Origin: JAKAWQ01 sp035503055 | Lineage (GTDB): Bacteria; Pseudomonadota; Alphaproteobacteria; Acetobacterales; Acetobacteraceae | Assembly (NCBI GenBank): GCA_035503055.1 | Contig: DATJTV010000185.1 | Coordinates: 1 to 10,888, forward strand | Direction: 5' to 3' | Length of the DNA stretch: 10,888 nt | In this document: one piece after another, positions 1 through 6,142 of the stretch | Layout of the letters: every line of letters starts with the position of its first letter | How positions within the stretch are numbered: position 1 is the stretch's first letter | Made by a program: the position numbers and the translations under genes | The notes under the pieces: generated by a model | The model's input: the letters and a program-made list of their open reading frames with translations, nothing else | The model's database searches: none | Told to the model about the DNA's origin: nothing

Positions 1-2
1 AC

Positions 3-920
3 GCGGGGGCCGCCGGCCGCGGTGGACTGTCCGTGAGCTCGCTCCGCGTCGCCCTGGCGGCGATCCGCACCGCCCACCGCCTCGCCGGCCTGGCGCTCGA
101 CCTGCGCGATCCCCGCCTCGCCATGGTCGTCGAGGGCATCGTCCGGGCCAAGGGCACGCGGCCCCGCCGCCAGGCGACGCCCGCCGTGCCTGAGGTGCTG
201 CGGAAAATGCTGGCCCACGGCGCCCCCGAACGCGCCGGCGACCCGCCCGGCCCGAGTGCCGGCGGCGTGGCGGCACAGCCCGCTGCCGCCGCACCCACCC
301 ACCTGAAGCGCGCGGCGATCGTCGCCCGCGGTCGCGCCATGCTGTTGCTGGGGTTCGGTGCCGCCCTGCGTCGCTCCGAGCTGGTCGCCCTGACCCTCGG
401 CGACATCGAGGCCGTCCCTGGCCGCGGGGTTCGCGTGCTCGTCCGTCGCTCGAAGACGGATCAGCACGGGAAAGGTCAGGAAATCGCCGTCGCCGCCAAC
501 CCGGCGGATCGCGAGTTTTGCCCGCAGACCGCGCTCGAGCGGTGGCTCGCCTACCGCCGCGACGCCGCCGATTTGCCCTGGACCCTCAGTCCTGAGGCGC
601 GCGCCGCCCGCCCGCTCTTCTGCGCCGTCACCAAGGCCGGGCGGCTCACCGGCGCCGCCCTCTCCGACAAGGCCGTCGCCCGGCTGGTCAAGCATGCCGC
701 CACCACGGCCGGCCTCGACCCGGCCAAATACTCCGGCCACAGCCTCCGCGCCGGCCTCGCCACCGCCGCCGGCGACGCCGGCGCCGGCCTCGCCGAGCTC
801 ATGCGCCAGACCCGCCACAAATCCACCACCGTCGCCCTCGCCTACCTCCGCCCCGCCGACCTCTGGCGCAACAACGTCACCGCCCGCGTCTTCGCCGCCA
901 AGGCGCCCGACAAAAACTGA
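3..920 (+). CDS. Tyrosine recombinase/integrase, 5' end outside window
   Basis: Site-specific recombinase that would cut and rejoin DNA through a tyrosine nucleophile. The frame is open to the left edge, so the protein probably begins upstream; the GTG at 33 is only an internal candidate. Numbering from that GTG, residues ~1-70 resemble the end of the SAM-like DNA-binding domain, and a proline/alanine-rich linker (~65-90) precedes the catalytic domain. The catalytic set is complete: R113 (ALRRSEL), K141 (RRSKTD), H236 and R239 (GHSLRAG), H262 (TRHKS) and Y271 (ALAYLRP). The gene is therefore probably functional if its missing start is intact. It is very GC- and C-rich at third positions. Downstream lies a toxin remnant rather than an obvious excisionase. 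The family is secure; the target site is unknown, and I found no attachment site. Confidence 0.9.
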   Translation, partial: AGAAGRGGLSVSSLRVALAAIRTAHRLAGLALDLRDPRLAMVVEGIVRAKGTRPRRQATPAVPEVLRKMLAHGAPERAGDPPGPSAGGVAAQPAAAAPTHLKRAAIVARGRAMLLLGFGAALRRSELVALTLGDIEAVPGRGVRVLVRRSKTDQHGKGQEIAVAANPADREFCPQTALERWLAYRRDAADLPWTLSPEARAARPLFCAVTKAGRLTGAALSDKAVARLVKHAATTAGLDPAKYSGHSLRAGLATAAGDAGAGLAELMRQTRHKSTTVALAYLRPADLWRNNVTARVFAAKAPDKN

Positions 921-1077
921 GTGGGCGACCGGCGGCGACACCCGCGGCGCGACGCCTGCCCTGGGCACAGAAAATCGTCAACCTCCGCGGGTCACGATGC
1001 TCTTTCGGGCCATCACTTATCTGCCGCCGCATACCCTCGCGGTGCGCGAAAACGCTGCCCATCGGGTGAATCTCGGT

Positions 1078-1269
1078 TCATTCGCACGAGCGTGGGGAGT
1101 CGGCGCGGATGGCCGACGGATTGACGATGACCACGCCGCACCCGATGAACTCGGTGAGATTGCGCGCGACCGAGGTGATCATAAGATCGACGCGGCGCGC
1201 GTCGATCCCATTCGCGCCGGGCTCCGCGATGCGATCGTTCTCCGCGACCCGTTTGACTCCTGACAGCAA
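1078..1269 (-). pseudogene. Possible VapC/PIN-domain toxin C-terminal remnant
   Basis: Short open frame beginning at a TTG with no ribosome binding site and abutting a strong hairpin. Its C-terminal half (nt 1188 to about 1100) reads DLMITSVARNLTEF followed by IGCGVVIVNPS. This resembles the end of VapC/FitB-type PIN ribonucleases, where a stretch like 'LVTRNVRDFEGCGV.VINPW' carries late active-site residues. The N-terminal PIN acidic residues are absent and no antitoxin lies upstream, so if the match is right this is a dead fragment. The alternative is chance similarity in a non-coding stretch. The call rests on about 25 residues. Confidence 0.35.
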
Positions 1270-1270
1270 C

Positions 1271-1306
1271 CGGGCGGGGTGCGGGAATGACCCCGCGCCC
1301 CGCCCG
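1271..1306 (-). terminator. GC-rich hairpin, probable terminator of the exported-protein gene
   Basis: A 15-bp stem (left arm CGGGCGGGGTGCGGG, one G-T wobble) closes a 6-nt loop AATGAC. It lies 28 nt beyond the stop of the minus-strand gene at 1335. No T tract follows on either strand, so it is not a textbook intrinsic terminator. It could stop transcription or protect a 3' end. Confidence 0.5.
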
Positions 1307-1334
1307 TTGATGGAACGAAGTGGCCGGTTTGTGC

Positions 1335-1526
1335 TTAGCGGCTGCCGCTGCCGGTCCGGTTGACCAGGGCCCAGGTGCTGTCGCGCACCGCAGGGGCGTA
1401 GTTGACGGTGGCGGACACGCTCGCGCTCACCTGCTCGTTGGAGGCCTGGCCCTGGTTCGGGGTCGCGGCCATCGCCGAAGCCGAAAAAAGGAGCGCAGCG
1501 AGGCTGGCACCAAGAATGGTTTTCAT
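1335..1526 (-). CDS. Small exported protein of unknown function (63 aa)
   Basis: Not a family I recognise. The start is the ATG at 1526, with AGGAG eight bases upstream; the frame extends further upstream, but this start gives a clean Sec signal peptide. Residues 1-20 (MKTILGASLAALLFSASAMA) have a charged start, a hydrophobic core and an Ala-x-Ala cleavage site, leaving a 43-residue mature peptide that begins ATPNQ. The mature part is rich in Ser, Ala, Asn and Val, lacks cysteine, and ends in TWALVNRTGSGSR. It would be periplasmic or secreted. It stands alone, with a hairpin downstream and a candidate regulated promoter about 130 bases upstream. The reading frame and signal peptide are convincing; the role is unknown. 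Confidence 0.65.
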   Translation of the reverse strand: MKTILGASLAALLFSASAMAATPNQGQASNEQVSASVSATVNYAPAVRDSTWALVNRTGSGSR

Positions 1527-1643
1527 CCGAAGAACTCCTGATCCTGTGCGGCGCTGAGCTCGCTTTCGGGCCCAGTCGACCGGTGTCAAATGGGTGAGAC
1601 CGAACGGTTCAGTATGGACGATCCGCGCCAACCGATATGCTCA

Positions 1644-1696
1644 TGCTGCATAGCAACATTTTATAGTACGCTTCCGTTGCATATAGCAACGGAAGC
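1644..1696 (-). promoter_or_regulatory. Candidate promoter with two nested inverted-repeat operators
   Basis: A perfect 11-bp inverted repeat, GCTTCCGTTGC and GCAACGGAAGC separated by ATATA, spans 1670-1696. A shorter related dyad (GCTGC ATA GCAAC) lies at 1645-1657, its centre about 32 bp away, close to three helical turns. On the minus strand a -35-like TTGCTA (1689-1684) sits inside the large repeat, and a -10-like TATAAA (1665-1660, 18-bp spacing) lies between the two dyads. The likely target is the exported-protein gene starting at 1526. The repeats are seen directly; the promoter and operator roles are inferred. Confidence 0.4.
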
Positions 1697-1722
1697 AAGG
1701 CCGGGGGACACCCCCCGGGCTT
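1697..1722. other. GC-rich hairpin next to the inverted repeat
   Basis: AAGGCCGGGGG (1697-1707) pairs with CCCCCGGGCTT (1712-1722) with one mismatch, around a 4-nt loop. It directly abuts the 11-bp inverted repeat ending at 1696, so two stem-loops stand in tandem. No T tract follows. It may be a terminator for transcription arriving from the regulator gene on the minus strand, or part of a small palindromic element. Confidence 0.4.
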
Positions 1723-2022
1723 ATCGCCCCTCGTTGTCTTATCGTATCGGCGTCATCACGAACTCGGCCCAGGCGCGGATGCCGGTCTGTACCGATCAAC
1801 CGCAGCTGCCCGTGGTCGTCCGGATCGTGCACATCACGCGCGACCTTCCCCACGTGCTGGCCGACCTCAGGGACCGATCGTCTGTCTTCGCACGCCGATC
1901 AGACTCGGCCGGGCGATCTTCCAGCCATCCCCCAAAGCGTCTCACCGCCTTCGCAGCGCTGCTCGGTCAACGGCGCGCCCCCGACCTCCGAGCCCATCGA
2001 GGCGCCGTCCGCTTCGCCGGCT
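1723..2022. other. About 300 bases without a supported gene
   Basis: Open frames exist on both strands here (for example the minus frame 1853-1641), but none has a convincing ribosome binding site or a family I recognise. The stretch follows the end of the MocR-type gene and may be its 3' flank or decayed DNA. Confidence 0.4.
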
Positions 2023-3444
2023 TCACCCCGCAATGCCACCGGAGGCGGCCCGCTGCAGCCAAGCCTGCACCCGCGGCTCCTCGCAAACGGCAAGATTGAA
2101 CCGCATCCACGGCGAGCCCTCCAGGTGCGGACGGAAGACCGTGCCAGGCGCGAGCATGATGCCGTCGCGCTGCGATGCGTCCGCCAGAGCAAGCGAGTCG
2201 CCAACATGCGGAAAGCGCGCCCAGACGAACATGCCGTCCGTAGGCTCCACGAACAACTCCAGCCCGATGCGTTCGAAGGCACGCACGACATTGAGGCGCG
2301 CCTCGCCGAGGCGCTCCTGCAGGCGTGAGAGATATTTGCGGTAATGGCCACCCGTGAGCATCAGATAGATGAGCCGCTCGGTGAATTGTGACGTGGTGAT
2401 GCTGGTCAGCATCTTGATATCGGCGAGCTCGGCCGCAACGTCCTGCCGGCAGGCGAGGAACCCGACGCGGAGGCTTCCTGACAGTGTCTTGGAAAAGCTC
2501 CGCGCATAGATCACGCGGTGGAGTTGGTCGAGCGTCGCCAACCGAGGCGTCGTCTTCACTTGCAGATCGCAAAAGATGTCGTCCTCCACGACCGCGAAGT
2601 TGTGGCGTTCGGCCGCCTGCAGCACCCTGAACGCGACATGCGGGCTCATGTCGGTCCCCGTAGGGTTCTGCATCACCGACTGGGTGAAATAGACCTTCGG
2701 CCGGTGCGCCGCGGCCAGGGTCTCGAGAGCGGTGAGGTCCGGTCCGTCGGGATTGCGCGGCACCGGCAGCATTTCGACCCCATGCAGGCGTAAATTGCCG
2801 AACATGTTGTAATAGCCGGGATCGTCCACCAGCGCCGCGTCGCCGGGTTTGAGCAAATAGCGGATGACGAGCTCGAGCGCCTGGCTGGTGCCCTGCGTTA
2901 GCAGGATCTGGCCGGGATGCGCAGTGACGCCGAGCCCGCCTAGCATCAGCGCAAGATGCTCGCGCAGCGGCAGATAGCCGAACGGGTGGCCGTATTCGAG
3001 CAGATAGGCACCGTTCTTGCGCGCGAGCACATTCAGGCTCTGGCGAATGCCGGCCTCGTCGAGCCAGGAGTTCGGCAGCCACGGGCCTCCCGCGAGTATG
3101 GTATTTTCGTCCGCCCCCAGAAGGCGGCGGACGAGCCAGACCAGTTCGTCGTTGCGCCGGTGGTTGTCGGACGGGGCAGGATGCGCTGCCCCCTCGGGCC
3201 CGGCCGCGGCCGCAATGTAGAAGCCGGCGCCTCGACGTGACTGCAGATACCCCATCGCCACCAGCCGGTCGTAAGCCTCGACCACCGTGAAGCGGCTGAC
3301 AGCGTAACTTTGGGCAAAGTTGCGGATCGAGGGCAGCCTACTCCCCGGCCGCAGGTGCCGATCGTCGATCTGCCGCTTGATGCCGGCCACGATCTGGTCG
3401 GCGAGCGGCTGGTCGCCTTTCTGGCGAATGGTCAGGGAAAGCAT
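2023..3444 (-). CDS. MocR-family regulator (GntR DNA-binding plus PLP aminotransferase-like domain)
   Basis: Cytoplasmic transcription regulator that probably senses pyridoxal phosphate or an amine/amino acid through an aminotransferase-fold domain. At 473 residues it has the usual family length. Residues ~10-75 form the GntR winged helix (ADQIVAGIKRQI, RPGSRLPSIRNFAQ, SRFTVVEAYDRL, GYLQSRRGAGFYI). Residues ~115-465 are a fold-type I aminotransferase domain, with the motif QNPTG (N260), VVEDDIF (aspartates 288/289) and RSFSKTLSG, where K319 should form the Schiff base with PLP. The start is the ATG at 3444. It is divergent from a tautomerase-like gene with 197 bp between the starts, the usual arrangement of MocR regulators with a target. 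All key residues look intact. The effector cannot be read from the sequence. Confidence 0.9.
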   Translation of the reverse strand: MLSLTIRQKGDQPLADQIVAGIKRQIDDRHLRPGSRLPSIRNFAQSYAVSRFTVVEAYDRLVAMGYLQSRRGAGFYIAAAAGPEGAAHPAPSDNHRRNDELVWLVRRLLGADENTILAGGPWLPNSWLDEAGIRQSLNVLARKNGAYLLEYGHPFGYLPLREHLALMLGGLGVTAHPGQILLTQGTSQALELVIRYLLKPGDAALVDDPGYYNMFGNLRLHGVEMLPVPRNPDGPDLTALETLAAAHRPKVYFTQSVMQNPTGTDMSPHVAFRVLQAAERHNFAVVEDDIFCDLQVKTTPRLATLDQLHRVIYARSFSKTLSGSLRVGFLACRQDVAAELADIKMLTSITTSQFTERLIYLMLTGGHYRKYLSRLQERLGEARLNVVRAFERIGLELFVEPTDGMFVWARFPHVGDSLALADASQRDGIMLAPGTVFRPHLEGSPWMRFNLAVCEEPRVQAWLQRAASGGIAG

Positions 3445-3641
3445 GCCGAGTCCCGCCTCGCATCGGACTGGCCGGGTCTTCGGGCCAGTACAGCTACGGC
3501 ATCTGACGTCGCAAGTGTCTATTACTATCCCGGAAAGTGTTCGGCACTATCGTCTGCGTGTCAAGCGGGACCCGCCGGACGGCGGTTCTCACTCCGGCGC
3601 TCCGCCGGCAACGCTCAAACGCACAAGAACGGAGGAATCCG
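3445..3641. promoter_or_regulatory. Divergent promoter region between the MocR-type gene and the tautomerase gene
   Basis: The 197-bp gap holds a 7-bp inverted repeat, ACTGGCC (3467-3473) and GGCCAGT (3483-3489), near the MocR-type start. It also holds a direct repeat ACTATC at 3524-3529 and 3546-3551, spaced 22 bp or two helical turns. Direct repeats on one face of the helix are the kind of site MocR/GabR dimers bind. I could not assign convincing -10/-35 boxes. Confidence 0.4.
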
Positions 3642-3866
3642 GTGCCGCTCATCCAGGTTCGCCTCATCAAGGATGTGTTCGACAAGGAACAGAAGCGCCA
3701 GATCATCAGCAGGCTGACCGACGCGATGGTCTCGATCGAGGGCGAGGCCATGCGTGGGGTCACTTGGTGCGTCATCGAGGAGGTCGAAAGCGGCGACTGG
3801 GGGATCGGCGGCAATGCGCTTACCACCGCCGACGTACACGCCCTGGCGCGCGGAAAGGCCGCGTAG
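3642..3866 (+). CDS. 4-oxalocrotonate tautomerase-like protein (74 aa)
   Basis: Small enzyme of the tautomerase superfamily, which interconverts keto and enol forms of small acids using an N-terminal proline as general base. The start is the GTG at 3642, preceded by GGAGGA at 3631-3636; this start puts proline at position 2, exposed after removal of fMet, so it decides against the longer upstream frame. Further family features are the amphipathic helix ~DKEQKRQIISRLTDAM, an arginine at 38, and the strand WCVIEEVESGDWGIGG near 42-57. At 74 residues it is slightly longer than the ~62-residue classical enzymes. It is divergent from the MocR-type regulator, which probably controls it. The substrate is unknown; no ring-cleavage pathway genes lie nearby. 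Confidence 0.82.
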   Translation: MPLIQVRLIKDVFDKEQKRQIISRLTDAMVSIEGEAMRGVTWCVIEEVESGDWGIGGNALTTADVHALARGKAA

Positions 3867-3927
3867 CGCCCCGCCCCTCTATCCCGCGCGCCCCTCCACC
3901 GTGCCGGCGCCACGCCCGGCCGGCTGA

Positions 3928-4083
3928 CGCTCAGCGCATCGGCAGATCGCCGTCCAGCTCGAAGGCTTGCGGGAGCGCACGCCTCGGGGCGGAACGCGCT
4001 GGCACCCCTCCTCGCTGAGGAATCGGCTCCTCCAGGCCGAGCGCCTGGGCCTGCTCGGAACGTCGTCCGGGCGGACTGCGTGA
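3928..4083 (+). pseudogene. Possible serine recombinase C-terminal remnant
   Basis: From nt 3937 the plus strand reads HRQIAVQLEGLRERTPRGG and then TRWHPSSLRNRLLQAERLGLL, ending at a TGA at 4081. This resembles the helix-turn-helix tail of resolvase/invertase-type serine recombinases, where 'IA..LN..GI.TPRGG.WH...V...L' is common. No catalytic domain precedes it. The residues before H are in another frame (LTLSA just upstream), which suggests a frameshift as well as truncation. It could also be a fragment of a small HTH protein. Only about 40 residues support the call. Confidence 0.4.
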
Positions 4084-4141
4084 GGGGCCGTAGGAGTGCC
4101 GCGGCTGGGGAAGCGGCGTGATAACGGAACCTTATCGCGGC

Positions 4142-4573
4142 TCAGAAACGCGGCGTCTTCCGGGCCCTTCCGACGTCATCGAGCCGGCGGGCAAGCTGCC
4201 GAGCAGCCTCGTAGAGGCCCGAGGGAAGCATCCCGTAGTGGAAAGTGCCGGCCGGGCGACCCGGTACCGGCCGCAAGTCAACGCCGGGCCAGTCGGTGAT
4301 GTTCCACTCGTCGCAGATGATCCAGGCGGGCGCATCGTCGAGCCCCAGCCCCACCTTCAACGCCGCGGGAATCGCTATGGCCGCGCCAGGCCTGCTCGGC
4401 TCGCTGTGGGTGATCGGCGCCAAGAGGGCGCGTTTGCCACGCTGTGTGTCAAAGGTTGCCAGTACCACGCACGGGCGATCCTTCTGGCCCTCCGATAGTC
4501 CACGAGCCGCCTCGTCTGCCCAAAGGAATGCAAAGCTGACAATCAGGCCAGCGACAGGCGGCGGAACCGTCAG
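4142..4573 (-). CDS. PemK-like toxin of a type II toxin-antitoxin pair, apparent CTG start
   Basis: Probable MazF/PemK-fold endoribonuclease that would cut mRNA when its antitoxin decays. The first ordinary start (GTG at 4468) would remove conserved residues. The frame continues upstream through LWADEAARG (~17-25) and EGQKDRPCVVLA (~28-39), typical of this PemK-like family, to a CTG at 4573-4571. That CTG overlaps the antitoxin stop as CTGA; relatives with coupled genes often use ATGA, so CTG is either a true non-standard start or a mutated ATG. Further motifs are PITHS (53-57), a LGLDD...W segment and WPGVDLRP (95-102). From the CTG the protein is 143 residues, a normal length. The tight overlap with the antitoxin points to translational coupling. 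The family is fairly sure; whether the toxin is made is open. Confidence 0.7.
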   Translation of the reverse strand: MTVPPPVAGLIVSFAFLWADEAARGLSEGQKDRPCVVLATFDTQRGKRALLAPITHSEPSRPGAAIAIPAALKVGLGLDDAPAWIICDEWNITDWPGVDLRPVPGRPAGTFHYGMLPSGLYEAARQLARRLDDVGRARKTPRF

Positions 4574-4818
4574 AGGCCGAGGGCCTTCAGCTCGGCTTCA
4601 GTCGGATAGGCGGCCGCATCCAGTGCCGCCCGTGCGTCGGCAGGCAGTTCTCCGGCCCGGTAGGCTTGGCGGGCGGCGAGGTGCATGCGTTCGTAGTCTT
4701 CGGCTGAGATGAAGACGCCAACAATCCGGTTGTGACTTTTGACGATCACCGGCTCCTTGATCGCATGGTCCTGGAACTGGCTGAAGTTCCGGACGAACTG
4801 TGAGGCAGTGGTCTCCAT
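4570..4818 (-). CDS. Phd/YefM-like antitoxin (82 aa)
   Basis: Antitoxin that should neutralise the downstream PemK-like toxin and repress its own promoter. I chose the ATG at 4818; a TTG five codons earlier (4833) is in frame but adds nothing conserved. The N-terminal part has the Phd pattern: METTASQFVRNFSQFQDHAI, then EPVIVKSHNRIVGVFISAEDYERM, a strand and helix that form the DNA-binding dimer. The C-terminal tail (ADARAALDAAAYPTEAELKALGL) is the toxin-binding part. It overlaps the toxin frame by 4 nt. Phd with a PemK-type toxin is a known kind of mixed pairing. A promoter with 10-bp repeats lies just upstream. Confidence 0.8.
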   Translation of the reverse strand: METTASQFVRNFSQFQDHAIKEPVIVKSHNRIVGVFISAEDYERMHLAARQAYRAGELPADARAALDAAAYPTEAELKALGL

Positions 4819-4844
4819 AGTCGGTATTCCCAATCGATACGCGT

Positions 4845-4873
4845 AAAATATGCAAAAGCTGCAAAATGCACAA
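4845..4873 (-). promoter_or_regulatory. Promoter and probable autoregulatory operator of the Phd-like/PemK-like operon
   Basis: On the minus strand TTGTGC (4873-4868) and TATTTT (4850-4845) are separated by 17 bp, 27 bases before the ATG at 4818. Three related steps in phase at 10 bp run through it: TGCATTTTGC, AGCTTTTGCA, TATTTTACGC. They would put repressor contacts on one face of the helix. The boxes are only moderate matches to consensus, but this AT-rich island stands out in a GC-rich window. Confidence 0.5.
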
Positions 4874-5310
4874 GGGTCGTCCTTCTGAAAATTTGCCGCG
4901 GATCGTCCTTTCCCGGCGCGGCCCGGCCTGATGTCAGCGGAGAAAGGGCAATTTCACGAGATGCCGCGAGACGCGGCTCGCTCGTTTTGCTTGCGAGCTC
5001 CCCTCCCCTGCCCCGCCAGCTCCTCTGCCCGCGGTGTCATCCCTCTCATCTGCTCGCGGAGGCCAAATCAATCCTCTTGTGGCAACTGCCTCCTTTGTCG
5101 GGGTCGCGCACCAAAATGGGGGTTTTCAAGAGTAGAGGGCGCCGCGGGCCCCCCTACCCTGCCCATTGGAGATGATTCTCACGCGGCGGCGGCTTCCCCT
5201 GCCCTCCCCGCGCCCGCCGAGCCCCCTGCCCTGCCCCGCCGTGGCGCCCGGCCACGCCGAGCCCCTCGTTGGCCCCCCCTGCCCCTGCCCGCGCCCGAGC
5301 CGACGGCCAC
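4874..5310. other. C-rich stretch without a supported gene
   Basis: From about 4990 the plus strand becomes rich in C and CT runs (repeated CCCCTGCCC-like words) and poor in G. Frames are open, but the translations are proline/alanine-rich and I recognise no family. The part from about 5166 may be the decayed N-terminal region of the recombinase remnant that follows. Confidence 0.4.
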
Positions 5311-5725
5311 CGTCCGGTCACGGACGCCATTCCCTATGGCAGGCCTGAGCTCTGGCCGGTGCGCGCGCTCCGCCGCTGGCAGGGCGCCGCCGGCATCACC
5401 GACGGTCCCCTGTTCCGCTGCATCTGGGCGCCCCTACCCGGCGCAAGGGCGCGGCCCCCCCCCGCCCGCCCCCGTGGTCGGCGTCGACGCCATCGATTCG
5501 GGCACCGTCGCGCGTATCGTCCAGCGCCGCGCCGCGGCGGCGGGATTCGATCCCGCGGCGCCCGGCGGCCACAGCCTGAAGCGCGGCGCTCTGACCAGTG
5601 GCACGGACCGCGGGGGCCACCCCGCCCGCCTCAAGTAGCTCGGCCGCCACAAGAGCAACGCCGTGCTCGACGAGTACCTCGAGCTCGGCGACCTCTTCGA
5701 GTCCCACCCGCTTAGCGGCGTACTC
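5311..5725 (+). pseudogene. Decayed tyrosine recombinase (frameshift and nonsense)
   Basis: Three pieces of one recombinase catalytic domain lie in order. The first (frame starting 5311) reads VTDAIPYGRPELWPVRALRRW and AAGITDGPLFR. After the nine-C run at 5455-5463 the match moves +1 into DAIDSGTVARIVQRRAAAAGFD and GGHSLKRGALTSG. A TAG at 5636-5638 then interrupts, and the same frame continues LGRHKSNAVLDEYLELGDLFE with HPLSGVL. The conserved His of GGHSL, the His of GRHKS and the nucleophile Tyr of DEYLE are visible, but the core with the first catalytic arginine (xLRxSEL) is missing. It differs from the recombinase at the left edge (GGHSLKRG against GHSLRAG), so it is a separate acquisition rather than a local duplicate. 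Confidence 0.75.
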
Positions 5726-5851
5726 TCACGTTTTCCACGCGTCTCGCGGAACGGTCGCATATCGAGCTTCCGCGTGTTCGCCCTGTCCCAACGGTTGGCC
5801 GCGGCGACCCAGTCGTCCGGCGGCGTCGCGCTTGCGCGGGCAACGGCGACG

Positions 5852-5899
5852 TTGCAATTCCGCGACGCAACACGTATTTCAATACGTATTGGAGGAAAA
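5852..5899 (+). promoter_or_regulatory. Operator, probable promoter and RBS of the MazEF-like operon
   Basis: ACGTATT (5872-5878), TC, AATACGT (5881-5887) is a 7-bp inverted repeat, and AATACGTATT (5881-5890) is itself palindromic. This is a good site for a ribbon-helix-helix antitoxin dimer. GGAGG at 5891-5895 lies directly after it, four bases before the ATG, so a bound repressor would sit next to the translation start. TTGCAA at 5852-5857 is a possible -35; the -10 (TATTTC, 5875-5880) is weak. Confidence 0.5.
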
Positions 5900-6142
5900 A
5901 TGCAGAGGAAACTGACTATCACCGTCGAAGCCGAGGTCTACGAAGGCCTCAATCGCGTCATCGGTCGCCGGCGGATCAGCCGCTTCCTCAACGACCTCGC
6001 CCGCCCGCACGTGCTCGGGGAAGATCTCGCAGCCGGCTATGCCGCGATGGCCGCCGACGAGGGCCGCGAAGCCGACGCCGAGAACTGGGCCGAAGGCCTG
6101 ATCAACGACGTCGCTGACGAGCCCGCCCGTCGTGGCCGATGA
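5900..6142 (+). CDS. mazE: MazE-like ribbon-helix-helix antitoxin (80 aa)
   Basis: Labile antitoxin expected to bind the MazF toxin encoded next and to repress the operon. The frame is open far upstream, but the ATG at 5900 has GGAGG just before it and starts the recognisable domain. Residues ~1-35 fit a ribbon-helix-helix fold: strand KLTITVEAEVYEGL, then a basic turn RVIGRRRISRFLNDLAR. The acidic C-terminal half (AADEGREADAENWAEGLINDVADE) contains the tryptophan-bearing segment seen in MazE tails that wrap the toxin. It overlaps the toxin gene by 11 nt. The family is inferred from fold pattern and partner; the exact antitoxin subfamily is not certain. Confidence 0.82.
   Translation: MQRKLTITVEAEVYEGLNRVIGRRRISRFLNDLARPHVLGEDLAAGYAAMAADEGREADAENWAEGLINDVADEPARRGR

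Noticed and set aside
1641..1853. Minus-strand open frame of 70 codons
   Set aside because: No ribosome binding site or family match, and it ends inside the palindromic region.
1590..2099. Plus-strand open frame of 169 codons
   Set aside because: It crosses the inverted repeats at 1670-1722 and the 3' end of the MocR-type gene, has no RBS, and shows no recognisable motif.
1967..3082. Minus-strand frame of 371 codons inside the MocR-type gene
   Set aside because: Arginine/alanine-rich shadow of the MocR-type gene in another frame.
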